From the NCBI GenBank assembly GCA_944323285.1, contig CALURV010000010.1, positions 1-64,000 on the forward strand: a DNA stretch of 64,000 nt, in the 5' to 3' direction. The DNA is from Candidatus Gastranaerophilales bacterium. Lineage in GTDB: Bacteria; Cyanobacteriota; Vampirovibrionia; Gastranaerophilales; Gastranaerophilaceae. The position numbers and the translations under genes are program-made. The stretch's first letter is position 1; every line of letters starts with the position of its first letter. Positions 51,652 to 60,422 of this stretch are shown in pieces. Below the pieces are notes generated by a model. It did no database searches and was not told the DNA's origin. It saw nothing but the letters and a program-made list of their open reading frames with translations.

Positions 51652-52275
51652 ATGAGTATAGAAAATAAAACAACACAAAGGTTTAACATAAAGGACTATC
51701 AGGAATTGATAGATACTCTTGCAAAAGTTGAGTATAAAAAATTATCTTCTAAACATTTAATAGATTTTTCAGAATTAATTAATATTGGTACACAAGTAGT
51801 TCATCGTTTGTGTTCAAGTGTTCCAACAGATACATATAATAAGTCATACTTATCAACTGCTATCAAGTGGGCGATACGAAATGAAGTAAGGCGTCGTTAT
51901 AAATGGTATGTTTTAAAAAATCAAAAAGAAACTGTTGTTGATGATGAAAATCAGGATAATATTAGAGAAGCTGTATATAAAACTATATTATCAGTTGATG
52001 AGATGGCAGAAGGAGATAATCCTACTCAAATAAGAGATTTTAAAAGAAATCCTGAAGAAAAGGTTCTTTTTTACGAATTAAGTGAAAGCATTAAAAATGC
52101 GATTAAAAATTTACCACCGAGAGAGAGAGAACTTATTGAGTGTAAATTTTTTAATGATAAGAAGTTAAGAGAGATATCTGAAGAATTTAATCTTTCTCCA
52201 TCAAGAATTTCAAGAATTATTCAATCTGGTTTAAATAAAATAAGAAAAGAATTAGTTAAACAAAATTTAGTTTAG
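51652..52275 (+). CDS. Sigma-70 family RNA polymerase sigma factor
   Basis: 207 aa from ATG 51652 (a GTG two codons earlier is possible). Region 2-like helices lie at residues ~35-85 (FSELINIGTQVVHRL, LSTAIKWAIRNEVRRRYKWY). Region 4 is at ~145-205 (LPPRERELIECKFFNDKKLREISEEF then LSPSRISRIIQSGLNKIRKEL) with a good helix-turn-helix. Region 3 is reduced. This is the layout of small group 3/FliA- or SigF-like factors. No anti-sigma gene is adjacent, so the signal is unknown. The stop codon sits inside a terminator hairpin. Confidence 0.85.
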   Translation: MSIENKTTQRFNIKDYQELIDTLAKVEYKKLSSKHLIDFSELINIGTQVVHRLCSSVPTDTYNKSYLSTAIKWAIRNEVRRRYKWYVLKNQKETVVDDENQDNIREAVYKTILSVDEMAEGDNPTQIRDFKRNPEEKVLFYELSESIKNAIKNLPPRERELIECKFFNDKKLREISEEFNLSPSRISRIIQSGLNKIRKELVKQNLV

Positions 52276-52301
52276 AACAATGTTATAGCATTGTTCTATT
52301 T
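52274..52301 (+). terminator. Terminator overlapping the sigma factor stop codon
   Basis: AGAACAATG (52274-52282) pairs with CATTGTTCT (52289-52297) over a 6-nt loop, followed by ATTTTT. Read-through could still feed the phosphate genes downstream. Confidence 0.7.
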
Positions 52302-52328
52302 TTAGGAAGCAAAAGGAGAAATAAAATT

Positions 52329-52973
52329 ATGTCAAAATTAATGAGTGGAATAATGTCTTATATATTACCTCCTTCTAATGATGTTTTTTATTCATTATTT
52401 GAGGATGGTACAAAATATTGTAAGCAAGCAGCAGAATTATTTCATGAAATAATAGAAGAAGGAATAACAGAAGAACATATAGCAAGAGCAAGACAATATA
52501 AACATGCCAGCAATAAAACAATAAAAAAGACGCTTGAAGTTTTAGATACTTCTTTTATAACTCCTATTGATAGAGAAGATATTCAAACAATCTCAACATT
52601 ATTAAATAAAATCACAAAAAAGATAACAAAGGCTTGTTTGAACTTAAAAGTATATAAATTAGAAAGTTTTACAGAAAATTTAAAAAATCAGTCACAAACG
52701 TTAATTGCAGCGACAGGTGAATTAGAACAAATTTTTGCCAATTTTAAAAAACCTACAATATCAGATATGACATCAAGAAATTTAAAAATGAAGGAAATAG
52801 AAACAAGAGGAGATGAGATATTATATCATGCAACAGAGGCTTTGTTCTCAGGAAAATATGATGCGTTAAATGTAATTAAATTGCGTGATATTCATAAAGA
52901 TTTAGAAAATGCATTGGATGCTTGTTATAGTGTATCAGATGCGGTTGTTAGTGTTGTATTAAAATTAAGTTAG
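52329..52973 (+). CDS. DUF47 (PhoU-like) phosphate transport accessory protein
   Basis: 214 aa all-helical protein of the DUF47/TIGR00153 family, a PhoU relative that accompanies low-affinity phosphate transporters. Seen: SNDVFYSLFEDGTKYCKQAAELF near the N-terminus, TFITPIDREDIQTIS (the family's metal-site motif TPxDRxD), EIETRGDEILYHATEALF and DALNVIKLRDIHKDLE. AAAGGAGA precedes the ATG. The pit gene follows after 13 nt, the standard family arrangement; it probably regulates that transporter. Confidence 0.92.
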   Translation: MSKLMSGIMSYILPPSNDVFYSLFEDGTKYCKQAAELFHEIIEEGITEEHIARARQYKHASNKTIKKTLEVLDTSFITPIDREDIQTISTLLNKITKKITKACLNLKVYKLESFTENLKNQSQTLIAATGELEQIFANFKKPTISDMTSRNLKMKEIETRGDEILYHATEALFSGKYDALNVIKLRDIHKDLENALDACYSVSDAVVSVVLKLS

Positions 52974-52986
52974 TCGGAGTTTTATT

Positions 52987-53991
52987 ATGACATTATTTTT
53001 ATTGATATCAGTAATAATTGTAGCATTAGCATTTGATTATATTAATGGGTTTCATGATTGTGCAAATTCAATAGCATCTGTAGTATCAACAAAAGTTCTA
53101 TCACCAAGGCAGGCTGTTTTATTTGGTGCAGTATTGGAAGGAACAGGTGCCCTGTTAGGCGTTAATGTTGCAAAAACAATAGGAGCTGGTATTATAGCAA
53201 GTGATACAATTACTTTGCAAGTAATATTATGTGCTCTATTAACTGCAGTTATTTGGAACTTAATAACGTGGTGGTTTGGGTTGCCATCAAGTTCTTCCCA
53301 CGCGCTGATAGGTGGATTATTGGGTTCTGCATTTATACATGCCGGATTAGACCCTATAAATTTCTTTATACTTTTTGAAAAAGTTATAATACCAATGTTT
53401 GCATCCCCTGTTGTTGGTTTTACTGTTGGATTTCTAGTAATGTGTTCATTTTTAAGATTATTTTATAAAATGAAGCCTGATATTATAAATATAAGATTTA
53501 AAAGGATACAACTGTTTGCTTCAGGGCTTATGGCTTTAAGTCATGGTTTAAATGATGCTCAAAAAACTATGGGTGTTATTACAATGGCACTTGTTACAGG
53601 TGGTGTATTAACAATGGATGCAAGTAATTTTTATATACCAGTATATGTAAAGGTAACTTGTGCAATTACAATGGCATTAGGAACAATGTCAGGCGGTTGG
53701 AAAATTATAAAAACAATGGGGAGTAAAATAATAAAATTAAAGCCAATATCAGGTGCTGCTGCTGATTTTTCAGCTTCTTTTATTGTCTTACTTGCTTCTA
53801 TTTTTGGTATCCCTCTGAGTACTACCCATGTTGTATCTACAGCTATTATGGGGGTTGGTACTGCGATTAAAGGATCTTCTGTTAGAACTAATATTATTGG
53901 AAATATTATTACAGCATGGGTATTGACAATTCCTTGTTGTATTATAATGGCTTTAATAATATATTCAGTATTAAAACATATTCCTCATTAA
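52987..53991 (+). CDS. pit: Inorganic phosphate transporter (PiT family)
   Basis: 334 aa inner-membrane protein with about ten helices. Family signatures: FDYINGFHDCANSIASVVSTK in the first half (GFHDxAN) and MALSHGLNDAQKTMGVITMAL in the second half (GxNDxxK), plus GLPSSSSHALIGGLLGSA and GIPLSTTHVVSTAIMGVG, the paired inverted repeats of the PiT fold. It takes up phosphate with H+ or Na+. It is encoded right after its DUF47 partner with a short GGAG-like site. Confidence 0.95.
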   Translation: MTLFLLISVIIVALAFDYINGFHDCANSIASVVSTKVLSPRQAVLFGAVLEGTGALLGVNVAKTIGAGIIASDTITLQVILCALLTAVIWNLITWWFGLPSSSSHALIGGLLGSAFIHAGLDPINFFILFEKVIIPMFASPVVGFTVGFLVMCSFLRLFYKMKPDIINIRFKRIQLFASGLMALSHGLNDAQKTMGVITMALVTGGVLTMDASNFYIPVYVKVTCAITMALGTMSGGWKIIKTMGSKIIKLKPISGAAADFSASFIVLLASIFGIPLSTTHVVSTAIMGVGTAIKGSSVRTNIIGNIITAWVLTIPCCIIMALIIYSVLKHIPH

Positions 53992-54010
53992 TAATAGAAA
54001 GAAGTATAAA

Positions 54011-54289
54011 ATGGCATTAAGAACTATTCAATATAGAACCCAAGGTACGTGTTGTGCATTAATGAACGTGGTTTTGGATGATGATAAAATATATGATGTT
54101 GAGTTTGTCGGAGGATGTCCGGGAAATTTAAAAGGAATTAGAGAACTTTTAAAAGGTATGGATATAGATAATGTAATTGAAAAGTTTAAAGGTATAACTT
54201 GTGGTTCAAAACCGACAAGTTGTCCTGACCAACTATCACAATGTTTAGTTGAGTATAAAAAACAAACTCAAAGCCAAATAGCAAAATAA
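54011..54289 (+). CDS. TSCPD domain protein (TIGR03905)
   Basis: 92 aa. Contains YRTQGTCCALMNVVLDDD, VEFVGGCPGNLKGI, LLKGMDIDNVIEKFKGITCG and the terminal TSCPDQL motif that names the family. This domain also ends vitamin-B12-dependent ribonucleotide reductases; stand-alone members are of unknown role, possibly metal or thiol related given five Cys residues. AGAAAGAAG precedes the ATG. It follows pit by 19 nt, probably co-transcribed. Confidence 0.9.
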   Translation: MALRTIQYRTQGTCCALMNVVLDDDKIYDVEFVGGCPGNLKGIRELLKGMDIDNVIEKFKGITCGSKPTSCPDQLSQCLVEYKKQTQSQIAK

Positions 54290-54348
54290 AAATATTAATT
54301 TTTCTTTTTTTCTATTATAATAATATGTTGTAAGAGGATTAATTAGTT

Positions 54349-55164
54349 GTGTCTATAGAATTAGAGAATAAACAAGGTTTAATTGCAGGAAATGGTCAAT
54401 TACCTGTACAGTTGGCTAAGAATGCAAAAGAAAACGGATTTGAAGTAGTTGCTATTTCTTTATCTTCTGATAATAGGAATGAGCTAAAAAAATATTGTTC
54501 AAAGGTATATGATTATGCTCCGGGTGAAGTTTTAAAAATAAAAAATACACTTCTAAATGAGCAAATAAAGCAGCTTACTTTTATAGGAAAAGTATCAAAA
54601 AGTTTAGTTGTAAAAAGACCCAGATTTGATTCTTTAGCGGTAGAATTTTTAAAACAAGCTACAAGATTAAATGATGATGCAATTATGCTTTTTCTTGTTG
54701 AAGAATTAGCCAAAATTGGTATTACTGTTTTAGATCAAACAATTTTTATAAAAAATTTAATGGTTCCAAGAGGAGTATTAGGTAAAATTAAACCAACAGA
54801 AGCAATGCTTTCGGATGTTGAGTATGGCTATAAAATTGCAAAAGAGATGGGTGAACTTGATATTGGTCAATCAGTAGTCATTAAAGATAGGATGATTATG
54901 GCTATAGAGGCAATTGAAGGTACTGATAGATGTATTAAAAGGGGTTGTAAATTAGGAAAAAAAGATTCTATCATTGTAAAAGTCTCAAAACCAAAACAAG
55001 ATAAAAGGTTTGATATACCGGCATTTGGTCTTAATACATTAAAAACAATGAAAAAATATAAGGCTAAATTAATTGCAGTAGAAGCAAATGAAACGATTTT
55101 AGTTGATTATAAAAAAACAATTGAGTTTGCAGATAAAAATAATATTATTGTAATGGCTGTATGA
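54349..55164 (+). CDS. lpxI: UDP-2,3-diacylglucosamine pyrophosphatase LpxI
   Basis: 271 aa, DUF1009/LpxI family: hydrolyses UDP-diacylglucosamine to lipid X in lipid A synthesis, replacing LpxH. Motifs: GLIAGNGQLPVQLAKNAKENG at the N-terminus (split here), IGKVSKSLV, LNDDAIMLFLVEELAK, AIEAIEGTDRCIKRG and KPKQDKRFDIPAFGLNTL. GTG start preceded by AAGAGGA. It overlaps lpxB by 4 bp (ATGA), so consecutive lipid A enzymes are co-translated. Confidence 0.94.
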   Translation: MSIELENKQGLIAGNGQLPVQLAKNAKENGFEVVAISLSSDNRNELKKYCSKVYDYAPGEVLKIKNTLLNEQIKQLTFIGKVSKSLVVKRPRFDSLAVEFLKQATRLNDDAIMLFLVEELAKIGITVLDQTIFIKNLMVPRGVLGKIKPTEAMLSDVEYGYKIAKEMGELDIGQSVVIKDRMIMAIEAIEGTDRCIKRGCKLGKKDSIIVKVSKPKQDKRFDIPAFGLNTLKTMKKYKAKLIAVEANETILVDYKKTIEFADKNNIIVMAV

Positions 55165-56288
55165 AAAAATTATTTATAATAACAGGTGAATATTCTGGTG
55201 ATAAACATGCTTCAGATGTTGTTAAAGAACTAAAAAAAATAAGACCTGATATACAAATTGAAGCAGTTGGCGGTGAAAATCTTGCTAATGTTGGTGTAAA
55301 ATTATTTTGTGACCATTCTAAAATGTCTGCAATGGGTTTTAATTTGAAAATTATTTTAAATCATATTACATTAGGTAAGAGAATTGCTAAATATCTAAAA
55401 GAAGAATATAAGCCTGATATGGTTCTACTAACGGATTATGGCGGTTTTAATTTGAATCTTTCAAAAGTACTTTCTAAATATGGATTTAAAATATATTATT
55501 ATATACCGCCTCAAATTTGGGCATCAAGAAAATGGCGATTGAATACAGTAAAAAAGTGTATAAATAAAGTACTTACTATATTTCCTTTTGAAAAGGAAAT
55601 GTACGAAAAAGAAGGAATTGACGTTGAGTTTGTTGGGCATCCTTTATTAAAGCAGCTTCCTGAAAAAACAAATAGAAATGATTTTTTTGATTTATATAAT
55701 TTTGATAAAAATAAAAAATTAGTTTCTATTTTTCCAGGCTCTAGAGTATTTGAAATAAATAACCTTTTAAAAATTTTCTTAGATGCTGCTAGAATATTAA
55801 AAAATAAAAATCCAGACATTCAATTTGTATTGTGCCAAGCTCCAAGTATAAAAGATTCTATTATTATTCCTGTTTTAGAAAATTATAGTGATTTAAATAT
55901 AAAAATTTTGAAACATAAAAATTATGAACTTTTGTCTGTGTCAGATGCTTTAATGCTTGCTTCTGGTACGGTTGCATTGGAAGCTGCTTTATATGAAACA
56001 CCAATGATTATTAGTTATAGAGGTCCTTGGTTTTTATATTTTATATATTTGTTAGTTAGATGTATAAAAAGAGTTTCTTTGCCGAATATTATTTTGGATA
56101 AGGATGTTATACCCGAACTGATTCAATTAAAAGCCAAACCTGAAATAATTGCTGATAATTTGTCAAAAATTCTTTTTGATAATAATTATAGAAATAATAT
56201 GTTAAGTTCTTTGAAAAATGTTAAGCAAAAATTAATGATTTCTGATGCTGCAACAAAAACTGCAAATATAATATCTAACGATATCTAA
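55161..56288 (+). CDS. lpxB: Lipid-A-disaccharide synthase
   Basis: 375 aa GT19 glycosyltransferase joining lipid X and UDP-diacylglucosamine, peripheral to the inner membrane. Motifs: ITGEYSGDKHASDVVKEL, EAVGGENLANVGVKL, MSAMGF, DYGGFNLNLSK, YYIPPQIWASRKWR, VGHPLL, FPGSRVFEINNLL and ASGTVALEAALYETPMII. All are typical except that GSR.~E has a variable neighbour. It is translationally coupled to lpxI. Confidence 0.95.
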   Translation: MKKLFIITGEYSGDKHASDVVKELKKIRPDIQIEAVGGENLANVGVKLFCDHSKMSAMGFNLKIILNHITLGKRIAKYLKEEYKPDMVLLTDYGGFNLNLSKVLSKYGFKIYYYIPPQIWASRKWRLNTVKKCINKVLTIFPFEKEMYEKEGIDVEFVGHPLLKQLPEKTNRNDFFDLYNFDKNKKLVSIFPGSRVFEINNLLKIFLDAARILKNKNPDIQFVLCQAPSIKDSIIIPVLENYSDLNIKILKHKNYELLSVSDALMLASGTVALEAALYETPMIISYRGPWFLYFIYLLVRCIKRVSLPNIILDKDVIPELIQLKAKPEIIADNLSKILFDNNYRNNMLSSLKNVKQKLMISDAATKTANIISNDI

Positions 56289-56417
56289 AGGATATATTTT
56301 TTATTTTTTCTTTTTAAAAATGATAATTTATGTTAAGATATTTTTGTTACAGTTTATTACAAAAAAGCAATTTTCTCAATTTATAGATTTATAATAAAAC
56401 GTATTCAGGAACTAATA

Positions 56418-58283
56418 ATGCAAAAAGATAATAATAAAATAAAAGAATCTTATAAAACTAGTTCTCTCTCTCCTACAAAACAAATAATATCAAACCCGAT
56501 TGATAAAAGCGGGTTAATAGCCAAGATTAATGTTTTGGGTAGCGGGATTAATCCTAGTAAAGTGTCAAATGTGATTAACTCTTCGCATCATAATGATAAA
56601 TTTTATGGAGCTATAGATTATATTGGTTTTATAAAGGAAACAAATGAAATTTTAAAGAATCATAAAGCTCTAAAAGATACTTTAAATGCTTTTCACAATA
56701 TGTTTGTTAATAGATTAAATTGTGCTTATACTGCTTTAGGAATTATTAATGAACAATCAACAACTATAAATATAAAATTGTTAGATAAAAATTCAAACGT
56801 ATATTCTTTTAGAGTTTTTATGAATGATGATGATAATGAAATTATAAAGGCAATAAAAACAGGAGAAATAACTGTATTAAATGATTCTTCATTCTTAAAG
56901 GTTCCATCATTAGTAAATATTCCTTCCGTAATAATACCAATTCAATTAAAAGGAAGAAATATATGTGTAGCCATGGCTAGTGACTATAATATACATAATC
57001 ATATAAATATGTATCAAATGGCATCAATGAGCTTGGGGCTTATAGTTGAAAATTCAAAGTTACTTGAAAAGGTTGCACAAAGTTCGTATATGGATAGTTT
57101 GACTAATTTATATTCCCACAGAAGATTTCATGAACTTTTAACTCAAGAGTTAGCATATGCTGATTCAAGTAAAACAAAAGTTTCTATATTAATATTTGAT
57201 ATTAATAATATGGGACAAATTAATAAAGACTATGGACATTCTAAAGGTGATGAAGTAATTAAAATAGTTGCTAATAAGATTAATGAAAATATAAAAAAGC
57301 AAGATATAGCTGCTAGATATGGCGGTGATGAAATTGCGGTTATATTAAAGAATGTAAATGCCGATGAAGCAAAATATATGGCAGAATATCTTACTTATTC
57401 ACTTTCTTGTTGTTTGGTTGATGATATTGGTCCTGTAAATAAACTTTCTGTTGGAATTGCTACATATCCAGATGATTCTATGGATAAAGAAAAATTATTG
57501 ATATTAGCTGAACAGGCAGTTTTAGTATCCAAAACAAAAGGTTACAAAAATGGTATTTCTACAATTGTTTCAACACAAGATTATGATTTTTGGGATGATA
57601 CAGCATTAAATTCATTTGCTACAGTTATGGCAAAAAGACATTCTCAATTGGGAATTAATTTTGAAGAAGCATTAGTAGAACAATTTCAGAATGAAAATAT
57701 ATTATCTCAAAATCATTTGATAGAAGTTGTAACTTCTTTAGCAAGTGCAATAGATGCTAAAGATGAATATACAAAAGATCATTCATCTTCTGTATCAAGA
57801 TATTCTGTAGCTTTAGCAAGAGCAATAAATCTTCCTGAAAAAGAAATCGAACGCATTAAACTAGGAGCACTTCTTCACGATATAGGGAAAATAGGTATAC
57901 CTGAAGATGTTTTAACTAAGCCTTCAAAGTTAACAGAAGAAGAGTTTAAAATAATACAGCAGCATCCGACAATTGGAGTTGAAAAAATCCTTGAACCTAA
58001 TCCTTTGTTGCATGATTTAATACCAATAGTTAAGTATCATCATGAACAGTGGAATGGTGGAGGGTATCCTTGCAAATTAAAAGGTGAAGAAATACCACTT
58101 GCTGCTAGAATTGTTGCTATTGCTGATACATATCATGCACTAATTAGTGACAGACCATATAGAAAAGGGATGAGTGTATCTAAAGCTTGTTCAATTCTTG
58201 AAGAAGGTGCAGGTATTCAGTGGGATAAAGAATTAGTAAGACAATTTATTGCCATTGCTCCTTCTTTAGCTACTAAGATATAA
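56418..58283 (+). CDS. GAF-GGDEF-HD-GYP cyclic-dinucleotide signalling protein
   Basis: 621 aa. Residues ~70-215 look like a GAF sensor domain. A GGDEF domain follows (~225-375) with YMDSLTNLYSHRRFHE and GGDEI at 302-306 (F replaced by I, catalytic residues otherwise kept). HD-GYP phosphodiesterase domain ~430-615: LLHDIGKIGIP (H487, D488), HHEQWNGGGYP (GYP 549-551), ADTYHALISDRPYRKG. No transmembrane segment. It may make and break c-di-GMP or use GGDEF as a GTP sensor. AGGA precedes the ATG. A second HD-GYP protein is at 59292. Confidence 0.9.
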   Translation: MQKDNNKIKESYKTSSLSPTKQIISNPIDKSGLIAKINVLGSGINPSKVSNVINSSHHNDKFYGAIDYIGFIKETNEILKNHKALKDTLNAFHNMFVNRLNCAYTALGIINEQSTTINIKLLDKNSNVYSFRVFMNDDDNEIIKAIKTGEITVLNDSSFLKVPSLVNIPSVIIPIQLKGRNICVAMASDYNIHNHINMYQMASMSLGLIVENSKLLEKVAQSSYMDSLTNLYSHRRFHELLTQELAYADSSKTKVSILIFDINNMGQINKDYGHSKGDEVIKIVANKINENIKKQDIAARYGGDEIAVILKNVNADEAKYMAEYLTYSLSCCLVDDIGPVNKLSVGIATYPDDSMDKEKLLILAEQAVLVSKTKGYKNGISTIVSTQDYDFWDDTALNSFATVMAKRHSQLGINFEEALVEQFQNENILSQNHLIEVVTSLASAIDAKDEYTKDHSSSVSRYSVALARAINLPEKEIERIKLGALLHDIGKIGIPEDVLTKPSKLTEEEFKIIQQHPTIGVEKILEPNPLLHDLIPIVKYHHEQWNGGGYPCKLKGEEIPLAARIVAIADTYHALISDRPYRKGMSVSKACSILEEGAGIQWDKELVRQFIAIAPSLATKI

Positions 58284-58290
58284 CTTTATC

Positions 58291-59079
58291 TTAGTTTTTA
58301 CTGTAATATGGTAATTCTTTTGAGATATCTAGCTTTTTTGCAGATTTTTTAAATATTTTAGATTTATATATGCCTGTATAAGCGAGAAAATATTTTATGC
58401 TTACGCTTAATACTCCTAAGCCGTATTTACAAGAGCGAGTGAAATTAATAGAAGAAGCCTCTGGAAAATATTTTGTAGGACAGCTTATTTCTCCAATTTT
58501 ATATCCATAGTAGCTAACTAAAGCGAGCATTTCATTGTCAAATACAAAATCATCATCACAATCTTCAAGAGGGAGATTTTCCAAAACTTTTCTTTTGAAT
58601 CCCCTAAATCCTGTATGATATTCAGAAAGGTGTTGACCTAAAAATAAATTTTCAAATGCTGTTAAAAATTTATTTGCTACATATTTATATAGTGGCATAC
58701 CACCTTCAAGTGCATTTGATAACATTCTAGATGCTATTACGGCATCATATTCTTCAAATGCAAGCATTGATGCTATAGCTGGTATTAATTTCGGCGTATA
58801 TTGGTAATCCGGATGCAGCATTATTACAATATCTGCATTAGATTTTAATGCTGCTGTATAGCATGATTTTTGATTACCGCCATAACCTCTATTTTCTTTA
58901 TGAACAATTGTTGTTATATTTAAATCTAATGCTAAATCTTTTGTATTATCACTTGATTTATCATCAGTTAATATTATTTCATCTACTATTTCATGATATA
59001 TATCATTATATGTTTTTTTTAATGTTTTTTCTGCATTATATGCAGGCATAACAACTACAATTTTCTTTCCGTTTAGCAT
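58291..59079 (-). CDS. Family 2 glycosyltransferase
   Basis: 262 aa from ATG 59079, preceded by GAGGAA; a reading from 59121 has no ribosome site. GT-A fold: VVVMPAYNAEKTLKK, DEIILTDDKSSDNT (nucleotide-sugar site), KENRGYGGNQKSCY, IVIMLHPDYQYTP (DxD counterpart) and YHTGFRGFKRKVLE. It resembles dolichol/undecaprenyl-phosphate sugar transferases but lacks membrane helices at the C-terminus. Probably builds envelope glycans; the sugar is unknown. It lies between two HD-GYP genes on the opposite strand. Confidence 0.87.
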   Translation of the reverse strand: MLNGKKIVVVMPAYNAEKTLKKTYNDIYHEIVDEIILTDDKSSDNTKDLALDLNITTIVHKENRGYGGNQKSCYTAALKSNADIVIMLHPDYQYTPKLIPAIASMLAFEEYDAVIASRMLSNALEGGMPLYKYVANKFLTAFENLFLGQHLSEYHTGFRGFKRKVLENLPLEDCDDDFVFDNEMLALVSYYGYKIGEISCPTKYFPEASSINFTRSCKYGLGVLSVSIKYFLAYTGIYKSKIFKKSAKKLDISKELPYYSKN

Positions 59080-59200
59080 ATTTCCTCTTCTATAATCTTT
59101 TATAGTTATTATTATAAACATATTTATATTAATGTACGTTAAAAGTTATAATAATTAATAAAAAATGGTTATTTAATGCATTAATGATGTTTTCTTCATT

Positions 59201-59230
59201 TTGTTAACAAATGTAAAAATATGTTATAAT
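59201..59230 (+). promoter_or_regulatory. Promoter of the response regulator/HD-GYP gene
   Basis: TTGTTA at 59201-59206, 18-nt spacer, perfect TATAAT at 59225-59230, then a ~55-nt leader to ATG 59292. Confidence 0.5.
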
Positions 59231-59291
59231 ATCATAAAGTTTTAAAAAATCAAAGTCGATAGTCCATTTGATAGTTAATTGGTGGTGGTTA

Positions 59292-60422
59292 ATGAGTTCT
59301 TGTGAGTTGAAAGAAAGTTTAGAAGTAGTTTTAAATTTTTTTAATAAAGATGAAAAATATACAGTTTTAATAGTTGATGATGAAGAAAATAATCTTCAGT
59401 TAATAAAAAGAACTTTAAGAGGGCAATATAATATATTAACTGCCCATAATGGAGCTGAAGCTTTAGATTTAGTTAAAGAATTTGGTGATAAAATATCTTT
59501 AATTGTTAGTGATCAAAAGATGCCTGTTATGGAAGGTACTGACTTCTTAAAAAAAGTTAGAGAAATACAACCTCAAATAATAAAAATATTGCTTACAGGG
59601 CATGTAGACACGGATATTATTGTTTCATCAATAAATGATTGTGATTTATTTCAGTACATTTTAAAACCATTTGAACCTGAAGAATTAAAAATAGCAGTAG
59701 AAAGTGGTATAACAAAGTTTGCGATGTCTAGTAATAATAAAGTATATTATAAAGAGTTAAGGGAGTTATTTTATAAGACCATAAGAGCAATATCAAATGC
59801 TTTAGATACAAAAGATTCATATACAAATGGACATTCTCTGAGAGTAACTTTATACTCTATGATTCTAGCTAAACAGTTAGGTTTAGATGAAACATATATG
59901 GAAGATATAGAAATTGCAGGATTACTTCATGATATAGGTAAAATAGCAATGCCAAAAAGTATATTGTGTAAAAATGGTAAGCTTACAGATGAAGAATTTT
60001 TAGTAATGAAATCGCATCCGGTTAGGGGTGAAAAGATTGTTTTAAATATTAAGAAACTTCAAGTGATATCAGAGTGGGTAAAATCACATCATGAAAAGTG
60101 GGATGGCTCAGGTTATCCCGATGGATTAAAAGGAGAACAAATACCACTTCCGGGTAGAATAATTGCTTTAGCTGATACTTATGATGCAATGACTTCTACA
60201 AGACCATATAGAACAGCTTTATCTCATGAAGTTGCTATGCTGGAAATAAGAAAATGTGCAGGAACTCAATTTGACCCTAATCTTGCAGCTATATTTATTT
60301 CATTATCTGATGTTATTGATAATGCCAGAAAAAATCCGGAAGAAGCTTATAAGAAGTATTCTTTCCTTGCAAAAAATATTGATTTTAAAATAAGTTCTGA
60401 AGAATCTGCTAAAGTGAGTTAA
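59292..60422 (+). CDS. Response regulator with HD-GYP output domain
   Basis: 376 aa from ATG 59292 with GGTGG five bases upstream (TTG 59268 is a weaker alternative). Receiver domain ~30-145: VLIVDDEENN acidic pocket, phosphoacceptor D74 (IVSDQKMPVMEG), LLTGH and ILKPFEPEEL with the conserved Lys. HD-GYP domain ~165-360: LLHDIGKIAMP (H213, D214), HHEKWDGSGYPDG (GYP 274-276), ADTYDAMTSTRPYR. Probably a c-di-GMP phosphodiesterase switched by phosphorylation; no sensor kinase is adjacent. It overlaps dnaE convergently by 14 bp. Confidence 0.92.
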   Translation: MSSCELKESLEVVLNFFNKDEKYTVLIVDDEENNLQLIKRTLRGQYNILTAHNGAEALDLVKEFGDKISLIVSDQKMPVMEGTDFLKKVREIQPQIIKILLTGHVDTDIIVSSINDCDLFQYILKPFEPEELKIAVESGITKFAMSSNNKVYYKELRELFYKTIRAISNALDTKDSYTNGHSLRVTLYSMILAKQLGLDETYMEDIEIAGLLHDIGKIAMPKSILCKNGKLTDEEFLVMKSHPVRGEKIVLNIKKLQVISEWVKSHHEKWDGSGYPDGLKGEQIPLPGRIIALADTYDAMTSTRPYRTALSHEVAMLEIRKCAGTQFDPNLAAIFISLSDVIDNARKNPEEAYKKYSFLAKNIDFKISSEESAKVS

